From NCBI GenBank assembly GCA_003008705.1, contig PDUO01000023.1:535312-599311 (forward strand): a stretch of 64,000 bases of DNA, in the 5' to 3' direction. The notes below the pieces were generated by a model, which saw only the letters and a program-made list of their open reading frames with translations, did not search any database and was not told where the DNA came from. This DNA comes from Pezicula radicicola (lineage: Eukaryota > Ascomycota > Leotiomycetes > Helotiales > Dermateaceae). A program made the translations under genes and the position numbers. Shown here piece after piece: positions 13,392-25,100 of this stretch (the stretch's first letter is position 1; each line of letters starts with the position of its first letter).

Positions 13392-14105
13392 TTTGCTTTG
13401 CTAGTTTGTCATGTTTGACATGTTTGTTGAAGTTTTATTCCTTATTATTCAATATCACATCTCATACTATAAGCCAGATAGGCAGAAAGAAAATCAGGAG
13501 GAGATGAAATTATTTTATTTTTGTGGGACTTTTTGTGGATTGGTGTCATTTGGTCTGTGAGTCACTTTCAAAAAGTTTTTGCAAGTCGTGGAGATTATGA
13601 AGGGTTTTCTTTCTTTCTTTCTATGGTTGGATTTGAGATTCGTTTGAATTTGAATTTAATGGGACTTTTTATTTGAATTGATTGTAGGAGTTAAGGGGAT
13701 GATGGATACTTTGAGAAATAGTACCTACTAAAATCATCCTGGACGTTTTGGGGTTGCCCCCTTTTTCTTAACCGAGACCTCGCTTATTACAGTAGGCTCT
13801 TTTGGTTGTTGAAGTGGTCAAGTTGCGAAAATTAAGTTGATGTTGAAGAACAACCAGTAAAAATGAGTGTTGATTTGAAGTTTTGTATGAAGAAAGCCAT
13901 AGTAGTTAAGCTACTATGTACGAGTCAAATAAGAAAGATATAAAGAGATAAAAGAGAGAGGCATCGGTCAATTTGATAAACCATGTATTGCTCAAAAAAA
14001 GCCACCTTGGTATAATTACAATCCTTCGCTCCCATCCCCGCGCTTTCAATTTCCTAGTCAATCCCTAATTCTTTAAAAGAAGTCAATCTAATCTTCCGTC
14101 ACGCC
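13392..14105. other. Intergenic, AT-rich
   Basis: This stretch joins the 5' side of the tRNA-iMet gene to the 3' end of the methyltransferase gene. It is T-rich, with a CTTT repeat near 13605-13622. I see no gene in it. Confidence 0.5.
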
Positions 14106-16892
14106 TCATAGTGGCTTGCGACCCCATCCAGTAACACTTCTCCATCCGGCACCACAAGCTCTACCCTCCTCAATGATATCCTGCACACCCTCAACACACC
14201 CCTCAGGCCCAACAGTCTGCACCTTAGTTCGGAGTAACCACTTCTCCCAAGCCCAACCACCGACTAGCCCGGCAACGCTGGCCACATTCTCAGTACTGCC
14301 TTGCACCATTGCCTCCAACTCCAACTTGACCTCAACGCCCAAGCTATCCCGATCAATGACCTTCTTTGTCGTGGTACCCATAGGTAAGAAAACCCAGGCG
14401 CGCTTGATATTGACAAAGCCCGCTTTCTTCATGCGACCCAGCCAGGTCTTGGTTGGGGAGGGATCGTAGCCGAGGGTGCGGAGGTTAAAGCCGAATTCCA
14501 CGGACTTGGCACCACCGAGAGGGCCAGCATTTACAATGTCAGAATCCATGATGGAAAATTCGAGATATCCGCCTGGCTTAAGGATGCGCATACATTCCTT
14601 CAGGCAGAGATCCCACTCATTTTGACCATCTCTGCCAGTCTCCTTCAAGATGCTGTAAATCTCTCGTGCATTGATCAGATCGAACTGGTTGTCCTTGAAT
14701 GGAAGCTTGACGAGGCGGTTGACAGATACTTGGCGGTGGTTGCCGGGGCCCCGAATGTTGGAGTTAGAAAGCTGGCGGAGAGCTTTGGTGGTCACAGTGT
14801 AGACCTTCGCATTGGGGTATTCATAGGCACAATGCCAGGCCCAGTCGCAAGTTGCTTGACCACCGAGGTCAAGAATGCGTGCACGGTCGCGTGGATTACC
14901 ATTCATGTTGAGTCCCATAGAAGAGAGGCGAGCAAGTCTCTTCGCGACTGGGGCGGCGATCAAGCGGCCACCGTTGAGGAGTCTAGTGGCCATGACATTC
15001 CAGGTTGCGGGAGCCATTTGCTGCATTGCCTCATTCTCCCTATCGCGCTTAATCTTTTCCGGGTCCTCAATGGTCATCTCGTCGCCACGAGCTACATTGG
15101 CTGACATGCGACGCTTGGCGGACATGGGAACGACGCTGAGTTGATATTTGCCGAGAAGTTGGGCTCGGTGAGCAGCTGGGAAGGAGACTCTTTGGGATTG
15201 GAGGGCTTCAAAGCGTGGGACTCGGTGGATGAAAGTATCGCGGTATCGAGCCCTGTTCAAGAAGATTTGAAAAGCGCGATAGTAGGTGGATTCTTGATGG
15301 CTAAACTTCTTGATTATTGGCATTGCAACGTCTCCTGATGTAGTGACAACTTCAGAAAAACGGACGCTCTTCTTTTGCGGGGTTGATTCAACAACGGTCT
15401 CCTGCGACTCTTCCGCCACGGATGAGCGTACGCTGTTTGCTCGGTTGAGTAGAGCAACTTCATCATCTCGGTCCTCGGTGGGGTTGATGAGTGAGGAAAG
15501 GTAACTGCTTTGCGCTGCCAACCACATACCAGTCCTGTCAAGATTAGCACTAGCAGTCTCTTGAAGCTTATAAGAATAATCAGCAGCATGATCGATTAGG
15601 ATCTCATCCGCGACGATCTCATCCTCGATAGCTGGTATACCGGTGATAGTTTCGCTAGAGCTGGACGAGGCCTGATGCTTTGGTGTCGGGCGGACAGTTG
15701 ATTGGGATTTCATTTGAGCAAGATTTGGTCTGGCTGTTGGAAGTCCATCAGACATGGTATCCTCCGGGACTTCGACAACGCGCTCTACTGGTGCTGATGA
15801 TGTCCATGGAGTCTTGTAGAAATGTTCAGCAGTGGTCGACGATGGTGGGTGTGCAGATTCAGGGGTAATTGCGACTAAGTGCCATGTGTGTCTTGTTTGA
15901 GATGATAGGCTAGAAAAGAATCCTCCTGGAGACGGGATTTCAAGTCTGGTCAAGCTGCTCATCGCCCTTTGTTGATCTGGCAAGAGCACGATGGAGTTGA
16001 GGCGACGAATAGCAGTATTGAGAGGGGGCAGGCTCTGCTGCATTTCTTGGGCGGGCGAGTTACGTGAAATCTCAATGACCTGTTCCGTCTCCTCCTCAAA
16101 CTGCTCGTCTCCACCAGATAAAGCTTGTAGTGTAGCCAAAGCACCCGGTTGTAATTGCACTCCTCCCCAATTCTCATCTCCTTGATCATCATTGCCAATA
16201 ATAGGCGTGGGCGGTGCAGACAAGACTGCCATTTGCTCCGAACTAAGACTGCCATCAAGGGATGGAGGTGCTGAGGACGAAGGCACTTCTTGAGATTGGA
16301 GATAGGAGAAAATGGCAGGGGACATAGGAACCTTTGCTGGTGGAGTTGGTGGTACAGGAGAGGTGAGCTTTTTGTATGCCTCGACACCAGACCACATATC
16401 AACACCTCCTGGAATGACAAGAGTGGGCAATGGAGCTCTGCTATTCTGGGAGGATGTCGAAGATCGGGTTGACTGTGTTGAGATCCGTACACTGTTCCTG
16501 GTCCTAGCATTCCTTTTCCGCTCCAGTTCATCGTCCGACACATCATAAATATCGTCGAAGTCGGTCATATCGGTTGAATAGCTGTCCCTCGTCCATGGTG
16601 CAGAAGAGAAAGCTGGTGAGTCGCTCTCGGTATCAGATGATGTCTCTGATTGTGGGATGGGTGCGGACAGGAAGTTGTTGCCTCGGGGTGTTGGGAAATG
16701 GTCGCTCTGTGGGGAGAGCCAGGCTGCCTTCTGTGGCGACCTTTCTCTACTTCTCCTCGTCTCCATCATTGACCCTCGGGTCGACTCCTCATCATCTTCC
16801 ATTATCGTATTAAGCGACCGCCGCCGCCGTGAAACCTGCACAGGCGACGACGGCTTGTAAGTTGTAGCGGGTAGGAAATCTAAAGTTGCCAT
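14106..16892 (-). CDS. Large protein with C-terminal SAM-dependent methyltransferase domain
   Basis: A single exon encodes 928 residues, starting at the only sensible ATG (16892). The first 600 or so residues are rich in Ser, Pro and acidic runs and look disordered. From about residue 650 a class I methyltransferase fold follows. Motif I is ARILDLGGQATCDWAW at about 671-686. A later acidic motif lies in NQFDLINAREIY, and the post-motif stretch is ILKPGGYLEFSIMD. The target cannot be told from sequence: small-molecule, protein and RNA methyltransferases all share this core. Similar fungal proteins with a long disordered N-terminus and a type-11-like domain are usually annotated only as methyltransferase domain proteins. 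The neighbours give no biosynthetic context. Confidence 0.8.
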   Translation of the reverse strand: MATLDFLPATTYKPSSPVQVSRRRRSLNTIMEDDEESTRGSMMETRRSRERSPQKAAWLSPQSDHFPTPRGNNFLSAPIPQSETSSDTESDSPAFSSAPWTRDSYSTDMTDFDDIYDVSDDELERKRNARTRNSVRISTQSTRSSTSSQNSRAPLPTLVIPGGVDMWSGVEAYKKLTSPVPPTPPAKVPMSPAIFSYLQSQEVPSSSAPPSLDGSLSSEQMAVLSAPPTPIIGNDDQGDENWGGVQLQPGALATLQALSGGDEQFEEETEQVIEISRNSPAQEMQQSLPPLNTAIRRLNSIVLLPDQQRAMSSLTRLEIPSPGGFFSSLSSQTRHTWHLVAITPESAHPPSSTTAEHFYKTPWTSSAPVERVVEVPEDTMSDGLPTARPNLAQMKSQSTVRPTPKHQASSSSSETITGIPAIEDEIVADEILIDHAADYSYKLQETASANLDRTGMWLAAQSSYLSSLINPTEDRDDEVALLNRANSVRSSVAEESQETVVESTPQKKSVRFSEVVTTSGDVAMPIIKKFSHQESTYYRAFQIFLNRARYRDTFIHRVPRFEALQSQRVSFPAAHRAQLLGKYQLSVVPMSAKRRMSANVARGDEMTIEDPEKIKRDRENEAMQQMAPATWNVMATRLLNGGRLIAAPVAKRLARLSSMGLNMNGNPRDRARILDLGGQATCDWAWHCAYEYPNAKVYTVTTKALRQLSNSNIRGPGNHRQVSVNRLVKLPFKDNQFDLINAREIYSILKETGRDGQNEWDLCLKECMRILKPGGYLEFSIMDSDIVNAGPLGGAKSVEFGFNLRTLGYDPSPTKTWLGRMKKAGFVNIKRAWVFLPMGTTTKKVIDRDSLGVEVKLELEAMVQGSTENVASVAGLVGGWAWEKWLLRTKVQTVGPEGCVEGVQDIIEEGRACGAGWRSVTGWGRKPL

Positions 16893-18441
16893 TTTGTGGG
16901 GTATCGTTGTAGGAAAATCCGAAATAATGCTGCGTGCCTGTCGTTGAAAAATGAGAAAGTAGAGTGCAACTTGTAGACGACCAGCGTCTTTTTTTTTCTG
17001 GTAGATAATGAAAATGCTATTAAAAGAGAGTATGCTTCGATCAACGAAGACTTTGAAATGGCAGACGACGACAGCAACGACAACGAGATGATAGGAAAGA
17101 GGTACCTTGGGCCTCCATGCTGGGCAGCCGCAATGTTTATACAGATGTCGACTGAGCTCACCGTTGCCAGAGAGCGCGAACTGCCACTGGCAGCGCTAAG
17201 ATGGGACATGGGCATGGATTTCGGGTCCCAATCTGGGTCCGCACTATTGAACGGACGGCATGCGCACCTAAAGGCGCTCTCAATCTAATGCTCTTTGCTG
17301 CAGAGAACGGCTCCGCAACGAGAAGGACGAATAGCAGATTGTCGAGCGAAAGTCAAAAGCGACCACTTGGTAACCAATGAAAGGAAAAGAACACAAAATC
17401 CAGCATACAAAACCCAAGAATCCAAGAATAGCCCAAATTAGCATCGTGGGGTTGTCGAATGCGCGCGCGACCGTCAGGTGAGGGTATACCTGATTGGCAG
17501 TTGTTTGCAGCTGCTTGGCCCTATCAGAACCATCGACGCCCGACAGTCGCCAACTTGGGCGCGTAAAACATTTTCCCCAAGTCCAGCGCATCGCAGCAAC
17601 GTGTGAATGACTAGATATGCGTGTATGACGAATCCAGAATTCTTCCGATGGATCGACTCGAACACTCTCTGCCAGGCACGGAACAATGCAGAAATTGAGT
17701 GGCTTCATTGTACTGTACTGTACCGTCGTGGCCTGCATAAACATGTGGTTCTATGAATAGATTCCGAGATACTCAGACTATGAATTATCGAATTCAAGAA
17801 GCGATTCGCATGGCAATTTGACTTCCGGAAGAAGAGATTACTGGTAGAGATATATTATTGAATGGCGTTGTGCTCCATGTGTTTTCTGGGGAAGGGGGCC
17901 CGAGCTTATGTAAGCAAAGAAAACTTTCCACTAGGTGTTTATCTCCAAGACATCTAAACACCCTCCTTACTTTTTGGTGAGTAAAACCTCATACTTCGTA
18001 CTGCTTAACTAATCCTACTCCAGGGATCATACCTTATGGTTTCTTCATATTAAGTTTTTTGTATCGCTGGCAAGAGCATGCGGATTATCGAATCCCTTGA
18101 TATCTCGACTAATGTCAATCCAGACAGCAACCAGTCGTGGATATCAATATTAGGGCACCCAAATCGAGTTCAAGGATTGGCCAAGAACGTATTAATCAAC
18201 CTCCAAATTCAACACAAATAATATATGGGCACTTACGCAGAACCATTATTTAAAGCAGCTCGAAGCTTCCTTGTCACTGTGGAGTCGAATAGAACTCGGA
18301 ACTGCCAAAAGATATACATATTATTTCAAGTCTTGCGCATGCTATGCTTAACGAAAATAACAGAGATGCACAACACATCTATCTGTATGGGTATGCTTCG
18401 TAAACGCCCGCATTTTCTATTCCTCTAACCATTCCTATGTC
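16893..18441. other. Intergenic between methyltransferase gene and RanGAP gene
   Basis: No supported gene. The open frame at 17280-17744 (minus) has a hydrophobic patch but no family features and no good start context. The left part is the promoter of the methyltransferase gene; the right part is the 3' flank of the RanGAP gene. Confidence 0.5.
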
Positions 18442-19771
18442 TTAGATGGTCGTCGACTTTAGTTCGTCAGCCAATTCATCAACATCCTTGTCTTTCCGCA
18501 GGGCAACTGGTTCTTCCTGTGCTTCTTTAGCCTCCTGAAGCAACTTCTCTCTTCGGTCCTCGAGCTCAGCCTCCTCTTCCTCCTCACTTTCCTCTTCTTC
18601 TTCACTCTCGTCCTCCAAATCACTTAGACTGTCAAGACCCCAGTCATCTTCAATGACTACATCACCAGCAAGCTTTTCCTTGCGTTCCTCTAGGATCTCT
18701 TTGAGCTGCAAGATGGCTTGGTCTTCCTCGGAGAACTTGTTGCCGTTTAACTCGATCTTTTTCAAAGCGGGTAGCGCAGTCTTAGCTGCTTCGGCAAAAG
18801 CTTTCAAGCCCTTTGCATTGATATCGTTGTACTGCAAGCGCAAAACCTCCAGCTTCTTGTTTGCACCCTTTGAGAGTGCTTCAGCAACTACGATTCCTCC
18901 CTTAGCGCCGAGTAAAGAGTCGCCAACACCTAGTTCCTGAATCTCGGTCCATGAGGGCACGACCTTTGCCAAAGCCTTTGAACCCAGAATCGTGAAGGTG
19001 TTATCCTGCAAATCCAGAACCTCAATACTTTTAGCGTGACTTAGACCCTCAGCCAAAAGATGAGAAATTCCTTCCTGTCGAATTCCATTTTGTACCATTT
19101 TGATTGTCTTGATGCCAGAGTGCAAGCTATAAGCCTTTGCCCATGCAGTCATACTGCCATTCTCCAATCTGTTCCGTCCACATATGACGGTCTCGAGATC
19201 TGGGACTTGCTTGCCAGCCTTCCGCGCCTCAACTTTCTTTTCGTAAAGGCTAGAGAGCGCATCTGCAATGAGAATTCCAGCATGCGGCCCGAGACCATTG
19301 TTATTGAGGATAAGGTGTTGGAGTGGAACGTGAGAGGAGATGAAGGCCACAAGAGGCGCTTGTGTGTTCAGACCGAAGGCGTTATCGTTGAGATTGATTG
19401 TATGCAAATTCGGTAGTGTGAGGAGAGAAGTAAGTAGCGACGAAAGTGCTTGAGGGATTTCGTTAAGCAGACGTCCAGTAAATATGTCGGCAAAATTAGC
19501 AACCTAAAAGGAAAACTTAGTATTTCAATCATGGATAGGAACGAGCTCCCCAGCTTTTTGAATATTTATATCATACCTGCAGTGTCTTTTTCGTCTCCAG
19601 AACTTTACCCAAAGCTGCGCAAGCTTCAACGCCGAGAGTATTTCCCAGAAACCTCACTTCCACAACATCTTCCATCGAGCGCAAGGACTCGATGTGGGGT
19701 TCAACATCAGCGGCCGTATCAAGCTTCAGCCCCTCCCCTTCCAACGAAAAGATCTTCGTTTCAGTAGCCAT
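18442..19771 (-). CDS. rna1: Ran GTPase-activating protein (RNA1/RanGAP)
   Basis: Two exons (19771-19577 and 19503-18442) are separated by a 73 bp intron and encode 418 residues, the usual length for the fungal protein. The start MATETKIFSLEG is chosen over the frame extending further upstream because it has a normal ATG and matches family N-termini. The body is a run of RanGAP-type leucine-rich repeats, for example TINLNDNAFG and LILNNNGLGPHAG. Around residue 350 comes the diagnostic highly acidic segment (DLEDESEEEEESEEEEE), followed by a basic/coiled tail. It stimulates GTP hydrolysis by Ran in the cytoplasm and so sets the direction of nuclear transport. It is divergent with COX17, with about 350 bp between the start codons. 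Confidence 0.95.
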
Positions 19772-20117
19772 GTTCGCAAAGCGTGTCGCAAGAAGTTGAA
19801 ACAGCAAGTTTTGTGCAGTGAAGGTGTGGTATGTACGGTATGTATTTGTTGATGCAGGACTTGTTTACTACCAGGTTTGAGTCTTGGTGGGGTTGATTTC
19901 CATTATCCTTTAGCGCTTGGCGACTGACACGTGCTTCGGCGCTGATTCCCGCTCAGCGGTGTTTCGCGGCCGTAAAGCTCGCGCGACTTTTCGAGTGAGG
20001 TTACAAATCATCATCACAGCCCTGCATTTCGCATTTCGCAATTCGAAATTGAACTTCCTCAAGAAAGGTTACTGAATTCCCAGCATCTCCTGTTTATCTA
20101 TAGGCAATTCAAATAGC

Positions 20118-20469
20118 ATGGCTACCCGCGAAGTTATAATGCGTACGCGATTCCACCTCTTGTTTCTTCTACCCGATTACTGACAATTACTTCCACAGCT
20201 ACCACTACCTCCGCGAACATGGGCTCTGACCTCAAAACCTCCTCTAGTCAATCCTCAGGTCCAAAGGTAGCTAGCAACTCACTTTCTATATATTCCCGCG
20301 ACCCAATCACTAACAGTATCTAAAGCCATGTTGTGTGTGCAAAGACGAGAAAGCCTCCCGCGATGAGTGCATGCTCTTCAGTAACGCCAAAGATCCACAA
20401 AAGGACTGCGAGTCGACAATCGACAAGTATAGAAGTTGCATGAAAGGCTTTGGTTTTGATCTGCCTTAG
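20118..20469 (+). CDS. cox17: COX17 mitochondrial copper chaperone
   Basis: The proposed exons are 20118-20142, 20199-20266 and 20326-20469, giving 78 residues. The core PCCVCKDEKASRDECMLF and IDKYRSCMKGFGF is unmistakably Cox17: a CC-x-C copper site followed by the paired cysteines of the CHCH fold. The last two exons are certain; the intron 20267-20325 has a CACTAAC branch. The first exon is inferred from an in-frame intron (20143-20198, TACTGAC branch, CCACAG) and an ATG with A at -3 and G at +4. If that intron lies in the leader, translation begins at 20219 (MGSDLK) and the protein has 63 residues. Cox17 passes copper to Sco1 and Cox11 in the intermembrane space for cytochrome c oxidase assembly. 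Confidence 0.9.
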
Positions 20470-20821
20470 ATGGGAGTGGGATCAAGCGTAAGGGCTGTAC
20501 ATTAGGAGAGCGGCGTTGCATTGCTAGGGCGCATAATCGGATCATTCGGGAATTGTACAACATGTTGTAATATCAACGTTCCCAAGAAGCAGGAATATAT
20601 CGCAGCTCTAGAAGAAGATATCAAGGAGTTTAAAACCAGAGGAGGGCTCTCAAATCTCGATGGGCGGCCAAGCTATGTACTTGTTCGGCATTGGAACTTT
20701 GTAGGTCAAGACTAGTACTTCCATTATTCATACCCAACATGTCCCTGGAGTCTTCTTAGACACTCCTAGATGGTAACCCCCCGAACGCCTTCATTAACTT
20801 GACATCAATCAGAGTGCATGA

Positions 20822-23447
20822 TCATAGACCTGCAAGCACACTCTGAACTCCCACACTTCCCGAATCATCTCTTCTCACAACATATGCCCTGAAGTCGGCT
20901 TTCTGCAGTTTCTTAGCAGCCCCACCAAGTCCACCAACTTGGAGGAATCTAGATCGTTCCCTTAAAGCTTCCGGCCCAATAATGAACAGGTTACCAATCT
21001 CACTCAACAATTCCACACTACCTTCAGCCTCCTTAGTCAAAGGCAAATCCTTTAGAGTGGAAACATATCTTGAGATATCTTTGGTGACCATGAGGCCGCC
21101 CGTGGCGTTGACTTGAAATTTCTTAAAATGCTCGAACAGCAAATCTCGGATGCTGAAAGCAATCTCGCAGCTAAAAACCTCGAGGTTTTGGCCATCAATG
21201 GCTTGCGCCGAGAGACTACCTACACGAGTAAGGAAACTACAAATGGCTTGACATGTCGGCGTTTGCAGTAATTCAAAGACACTCTCGTCGTTATCCTTTG
21301 GTCTGAAGTCAAGCTTTTTCTGTGTCGCCAATGACTTCGTAACCCAGTTTATGATTACAGTCATGGTGCTTCGCATAATTGCATTGGTCTTCCGCTCAAT
21401 ACTTTCCACGCCTTGTTTTGCCTGCATCTCCATCGAACGTCGTACAGTGGTGTTTGATTCGGCAAGTCTTATTAGGACTGAATTGATGAATCGAGACATG
21501 ACGTTCGTGATAGTTATTGCTGGCTGTAGTGCCGGAAGATAAGCGAGGTCAGGCTCGGTTTTGATTGTCTCCTGAACCAGAGCAGCGTCGCTGGCTGCTT
21601 CTAGGGCTGTTTCAACATAAACCTGACCCATGCTGGTCAAGAGGAGATTAAGAAGAGCTGAGACATCCTTAGGAACATCACTGCCGCTGCCAAGTTCTAG
21701 GGCTCTTCTAACACTTTCAGCCATCCATTTCAGCATGCGCTTTGCGTTTGGAACACTTAATACACCATCCTCATCGGTGACCTCTACTTCGTTCTTGTTA
21801 TCCCCTTCTCGTATACCTGCGACTCGAATCATCATTGCCTTCTGAGTTGCCGTAAGTTCTGAGGAATCTAGTCGGTCGATGTAAGCGTCTTTAGCTGATG
21901 ATAGCAGCTGTGTACCTTGTTGGGCCAGGGAAGCCATGAATCCAGTCGGGACCTTCTTCCGCCGGGAATGGTATATCGTGTATTTGAATAGCAGAGAAGA
22001 GTAGAGTTCTTCCAGACTTTTGCGTTCTCGGTCAATATAGGAATTTCCCACCAGATAGGGAACGAATAATTCATCCAATTGCTGGTCAAGGCTCTGAGCC
22101 GTTTGGGCTGAACATGCCTCGGGATGCTCTGTCAAACCATGAGATTTGAGGTCCTCGATCAAGGTGTTAATATAACCCCTTGAAGCATGCAGTGACCGGA
22201 GAAAAGCCAAGGAGGATATTGTCTCAGCTTTCTCTAAGACCATTTCAAGCCGTTGTTGTATTGACTGCTGAAATATTCTTTGGATGAATTTAGTGAGAAC
22301 CACTTCATAGAAAGGAAATGCGCGCTTGATAATGAAAGATTCGTCTTGCATCACAACTCTAACTTCATCTATCAATGACTGCAAGCTTGGCTCAACACCT
22401 GGAGGATCAGAATCCGGATCGGCCAGCTTTTCCCATGTCTCGTTATCTGTTGTCACTTCTTCGGTGATCAGATTATTGCTGTCGATGAAAAATTGATGCT
22501 GATTTAGGAAGAGCGCAACAACACTTGATCCACCATTGAAGTCATGCAAGACTTTGGCGCATTCGAGCATGTCATCAAAATTCTGCCGCCGGTAGCTGTC
22601 GTTGAATTGCTTGAGTAAGTCCTTCTCCAAAGTCTCAGAAAATTTCTCGATGATTTCTCTGGTATTGTGGTTTTTATATCCAACAATCCCATTGGTAACA
22701 CCATTGACCTTCCTCCCCGCTCCGTTCGCGGAAGCCCAGGAAGTTGGATCTAATCTTTGGCTCATCCGCATTAGCTGCCTGGCAATAATAGCACACCGCA
22801 CTTTGCTCTCCCCTCCACCTTGCCGCTGTATATCCTCTAGTGATGTGAGTAAGCCGGATTCGCTGACCTCGATCCAGCATTGTATGAGAAAAGTTGCGTC
22901 CAGCGCCCGTCTCCGTTGCTTGTCCAGATCTTCTAGCTTCTCTCCTATTTGCACAGCAATATTCCCACCCCCCTCCTGGCGGCCGTTGCGGTCACTTCCA
23001 TTGAGAGCACCTGGGTTGTTTAATGTTATGTCGAGCGTTTCGAAGGAGTCTATAGACTGATCCAGCTTTCTCCCCAATGTATCAAGGGTTTGATCGTGTT
23101 GTAGCTCGGCACGTCGGACGGATGTTAAGAGATCCGTCTCCTTCTCCTCGAGCTCCTCAGAGAGAGTCGCTAATTGAGATAATGCATCTTCAACGTGTTA
23201 GCACTCAGCTTACCACTCAGACTGGCATGCGGGGCATACTTTCAAAAGTCCGTATGAGGGGTTTGGCGTCAAATGCTTGCTGTCCAGGTTCGGACCTTCG
23301 ATTTACAGGAACCGCGCTATCAGCAAGACTTTCGATAAAATCTCTCACGATGAAATCCTTATTGGAGAAGTTCTCTAACGTGAAGCTGGGGCCTGAGGGA
23401 AAGATAGACCTGGGAGCGCCCGCAGTCGTGCCATTAGGAGGTGCCAT
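20822..23447 (-). CDS. cog6: Conserved oligomeric Golgi complex subunit 6 (COG6)
   Basis: Two exons (23447-23240 and 23187-20822) are joined over a 52 bp intron with a GCTAAC branch. They give 857 residues, in the range of fungal COG6 proteins. The first exon carries the conserved start FIVRDFIESLADSAVPVN. The junction rebuilds RTFENALSQLATLSEELEE, which enters the N-terminal coiled coil typical of COG subunits. The rest is helical with the family C-terminal half. COG is a peripheral Golgi tethering complex for retrograde vesicles. The gene is divergent from NUS1 (about 460 bp between starts) and convergent with COX17. Confidence 0.92.
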
Positions 23448-23906
23448 TGATGATGACTCTCTAGCGCAATCAAGGCCTCATCACTACATCGAGTACCACA
23501 AATACCGCAAACTGAAAATAGTCCGGAGTGAAGAAATCGACGTTGTGTTTCGTAAAATGCGTGTTGTTGAAGTGCTTCATCCATGAGCTTGGATCCTGTA
23601 GTACGGTACGTAGAAACATCTGGCGTGCCTGAATCACCGAGCAAGCTGATTGGTAGCCTTGTGGGCCTTGCGAACCTTGAGGACGAGCCCTCAGCCACAG
23701 CCTTCCAAGATTTCCTCAACGAACAGGGGTGGCGAGTACCTCGCATCGGATACGGTACACAGGGAGGTGTACGGTGGCTCTTTCGATGACAGCTGGCCAA
23801 GTGAAGGGTATATCGGCATCCCATCAGTGATCGTAGCTGTTTGCTACGGTACATTATCGACTTCATCTTTGTTATATATGTTTTGAGTCCAGCGACAGCC
23901 AGCATC

Positions 23907-25085
23907 ATGCCTCGCGCAACCAGAGAGACCGAAATATACAGGCGTGATGCGAAAAAGAACCATAACCTGCTCACTCCAGCGGAAAGGGAGAAGCTCCTAG
24001 AGGTGTGCAAGATGCCCATTCACTATCCCTATTCACTATGCTATTCACCACGCCTATTCACTTTGAAGTAAACTCAGTTGCTAACAAATATAAAAGCCAT
24101 ACCTCCCAAGTCCACCTTCTCGATCACCCTCTAGACGCGGCAAGATAGACAAGTCCGGCAAGATACGATTAGATGATAAGCCCAGACGTGGGTCAAGACT
24201 GGGAGTCCGGAGCTTCTTCAAGAACCAAATACACGCACTTCTTTACGGCATAATACACACCATTTTCTCCGTGTACATCCGGTTCCGGCTGGCATATCAT
24301 GCTGTGAAGGATCGTATATTTGCCATTCTCTACTATCACCACCGCACACCAGAGCTCATTCAGAAGGATGTGAAGGGTCTCTCCAGATTGCCAGAGCATT
24401 TGAGTGTCATCTTGGAACTTGAGGATGGGAAGCGAGGAGGTGCTGGTGTGGAAGCTCTGGTGGACGAGGCAGCAGAAATTGCAGCATGGTGTGCATGTGT
24501 TGGAATCCCGATGCTCTCAATATACGAGAAGACAGGTCAGTGGTCGATTCCGTTTTAATTTTTGTGATTGTTTTCTAACTTTTCGAAGGCGTCTTGAAAG
24601 GCTACGTCCCTGCGACACACAGAGCCATAAGCCGGAAGTTGTCCTCGTATTTTGGACCCCAGCATCCAGCGTTGACATTACGGGCACCACACATCCCGTC
24701 CATGGAGTCAGCACCCAGCACACCCACATCTGAAAGCCCAAGCTTTTCCAATCAACACCTATCAATCCTTCTTCTCTCTGCAGAAGATGGCAAAGATTCC
24801 TTAGTCGATCTCACCAAGACCCTCGCCGAGATGTCGCAGCGTTCCAAGATTTCTCCAAGCGATATTAGCTTAGATCTAGTGGATGCTGAAATCTCAGAAA
24901 GTGTCATGGGAGAACCAAACCTCTTAGTACTCTTTGGGCCGACGGTAGAATTGGCCGGCTACCCTCCCTGGCAATTGCGGCTCACCGAAATTTTCCACGT
25001 ACAGGACAACCAAGGCGTTGGGTATCAAGTCTTCTTGCGGGCCTTGTATAACTATGCAAATGCCCAGATGCGATTCGGTAGATAG
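23907..25085 (+). CDS. nus1: NUS1, regulatory subunit of dehydrodolichyl diphosphate synthase
   Basis: Three exons (23907-24002, 24097-24535, 24589-25085) give 343 residues. The first donor is an uncommon GTGTGC, but the phase and the TTGCTAAC branch support it. After a basic, Ser/Pro-rich N-terminus comes a hydrophobic, probably membrane-associated segment at about residues 70-95. The cis-prenyltransferase-like fold follows (LPEHLSVILELEDG, CACVGIPMLSIYEKTG). As expected for the Nus1/NgBR partner, the catalytic aspartate motif of Rer2-type subunits is not seen. The protein ends MRFGR, containing the R-x-G tail motif that in NgBR/Nus1 completes the partner's active site. It works at the endoplasmic reticulum in dolichol synthesis for glycosylation. 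Confidence 0.92.
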
Positions 25086-25100
25086 ACTAGTAGCAAAGAC

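Noticed and set aside
17280..17744. 154-codon minus-strand frame upstream of the methyltransferase gene
   Set aside because: One hydrophobic patch but otherwise no protein character; probably promoter sequence.
20521..20715. 64-codon frame after COX17
   Set aside because: Begins with TTG, not ATG, and lies in the COX17 3' flank.
23375..24019. 214-codon minus-strand frame over the COG6/NUS1 promoter
   Set aside because: It is the antisense shadow of COG6 exon 1 and NUS1 exon 1, both of which have clear family matches in other frames.
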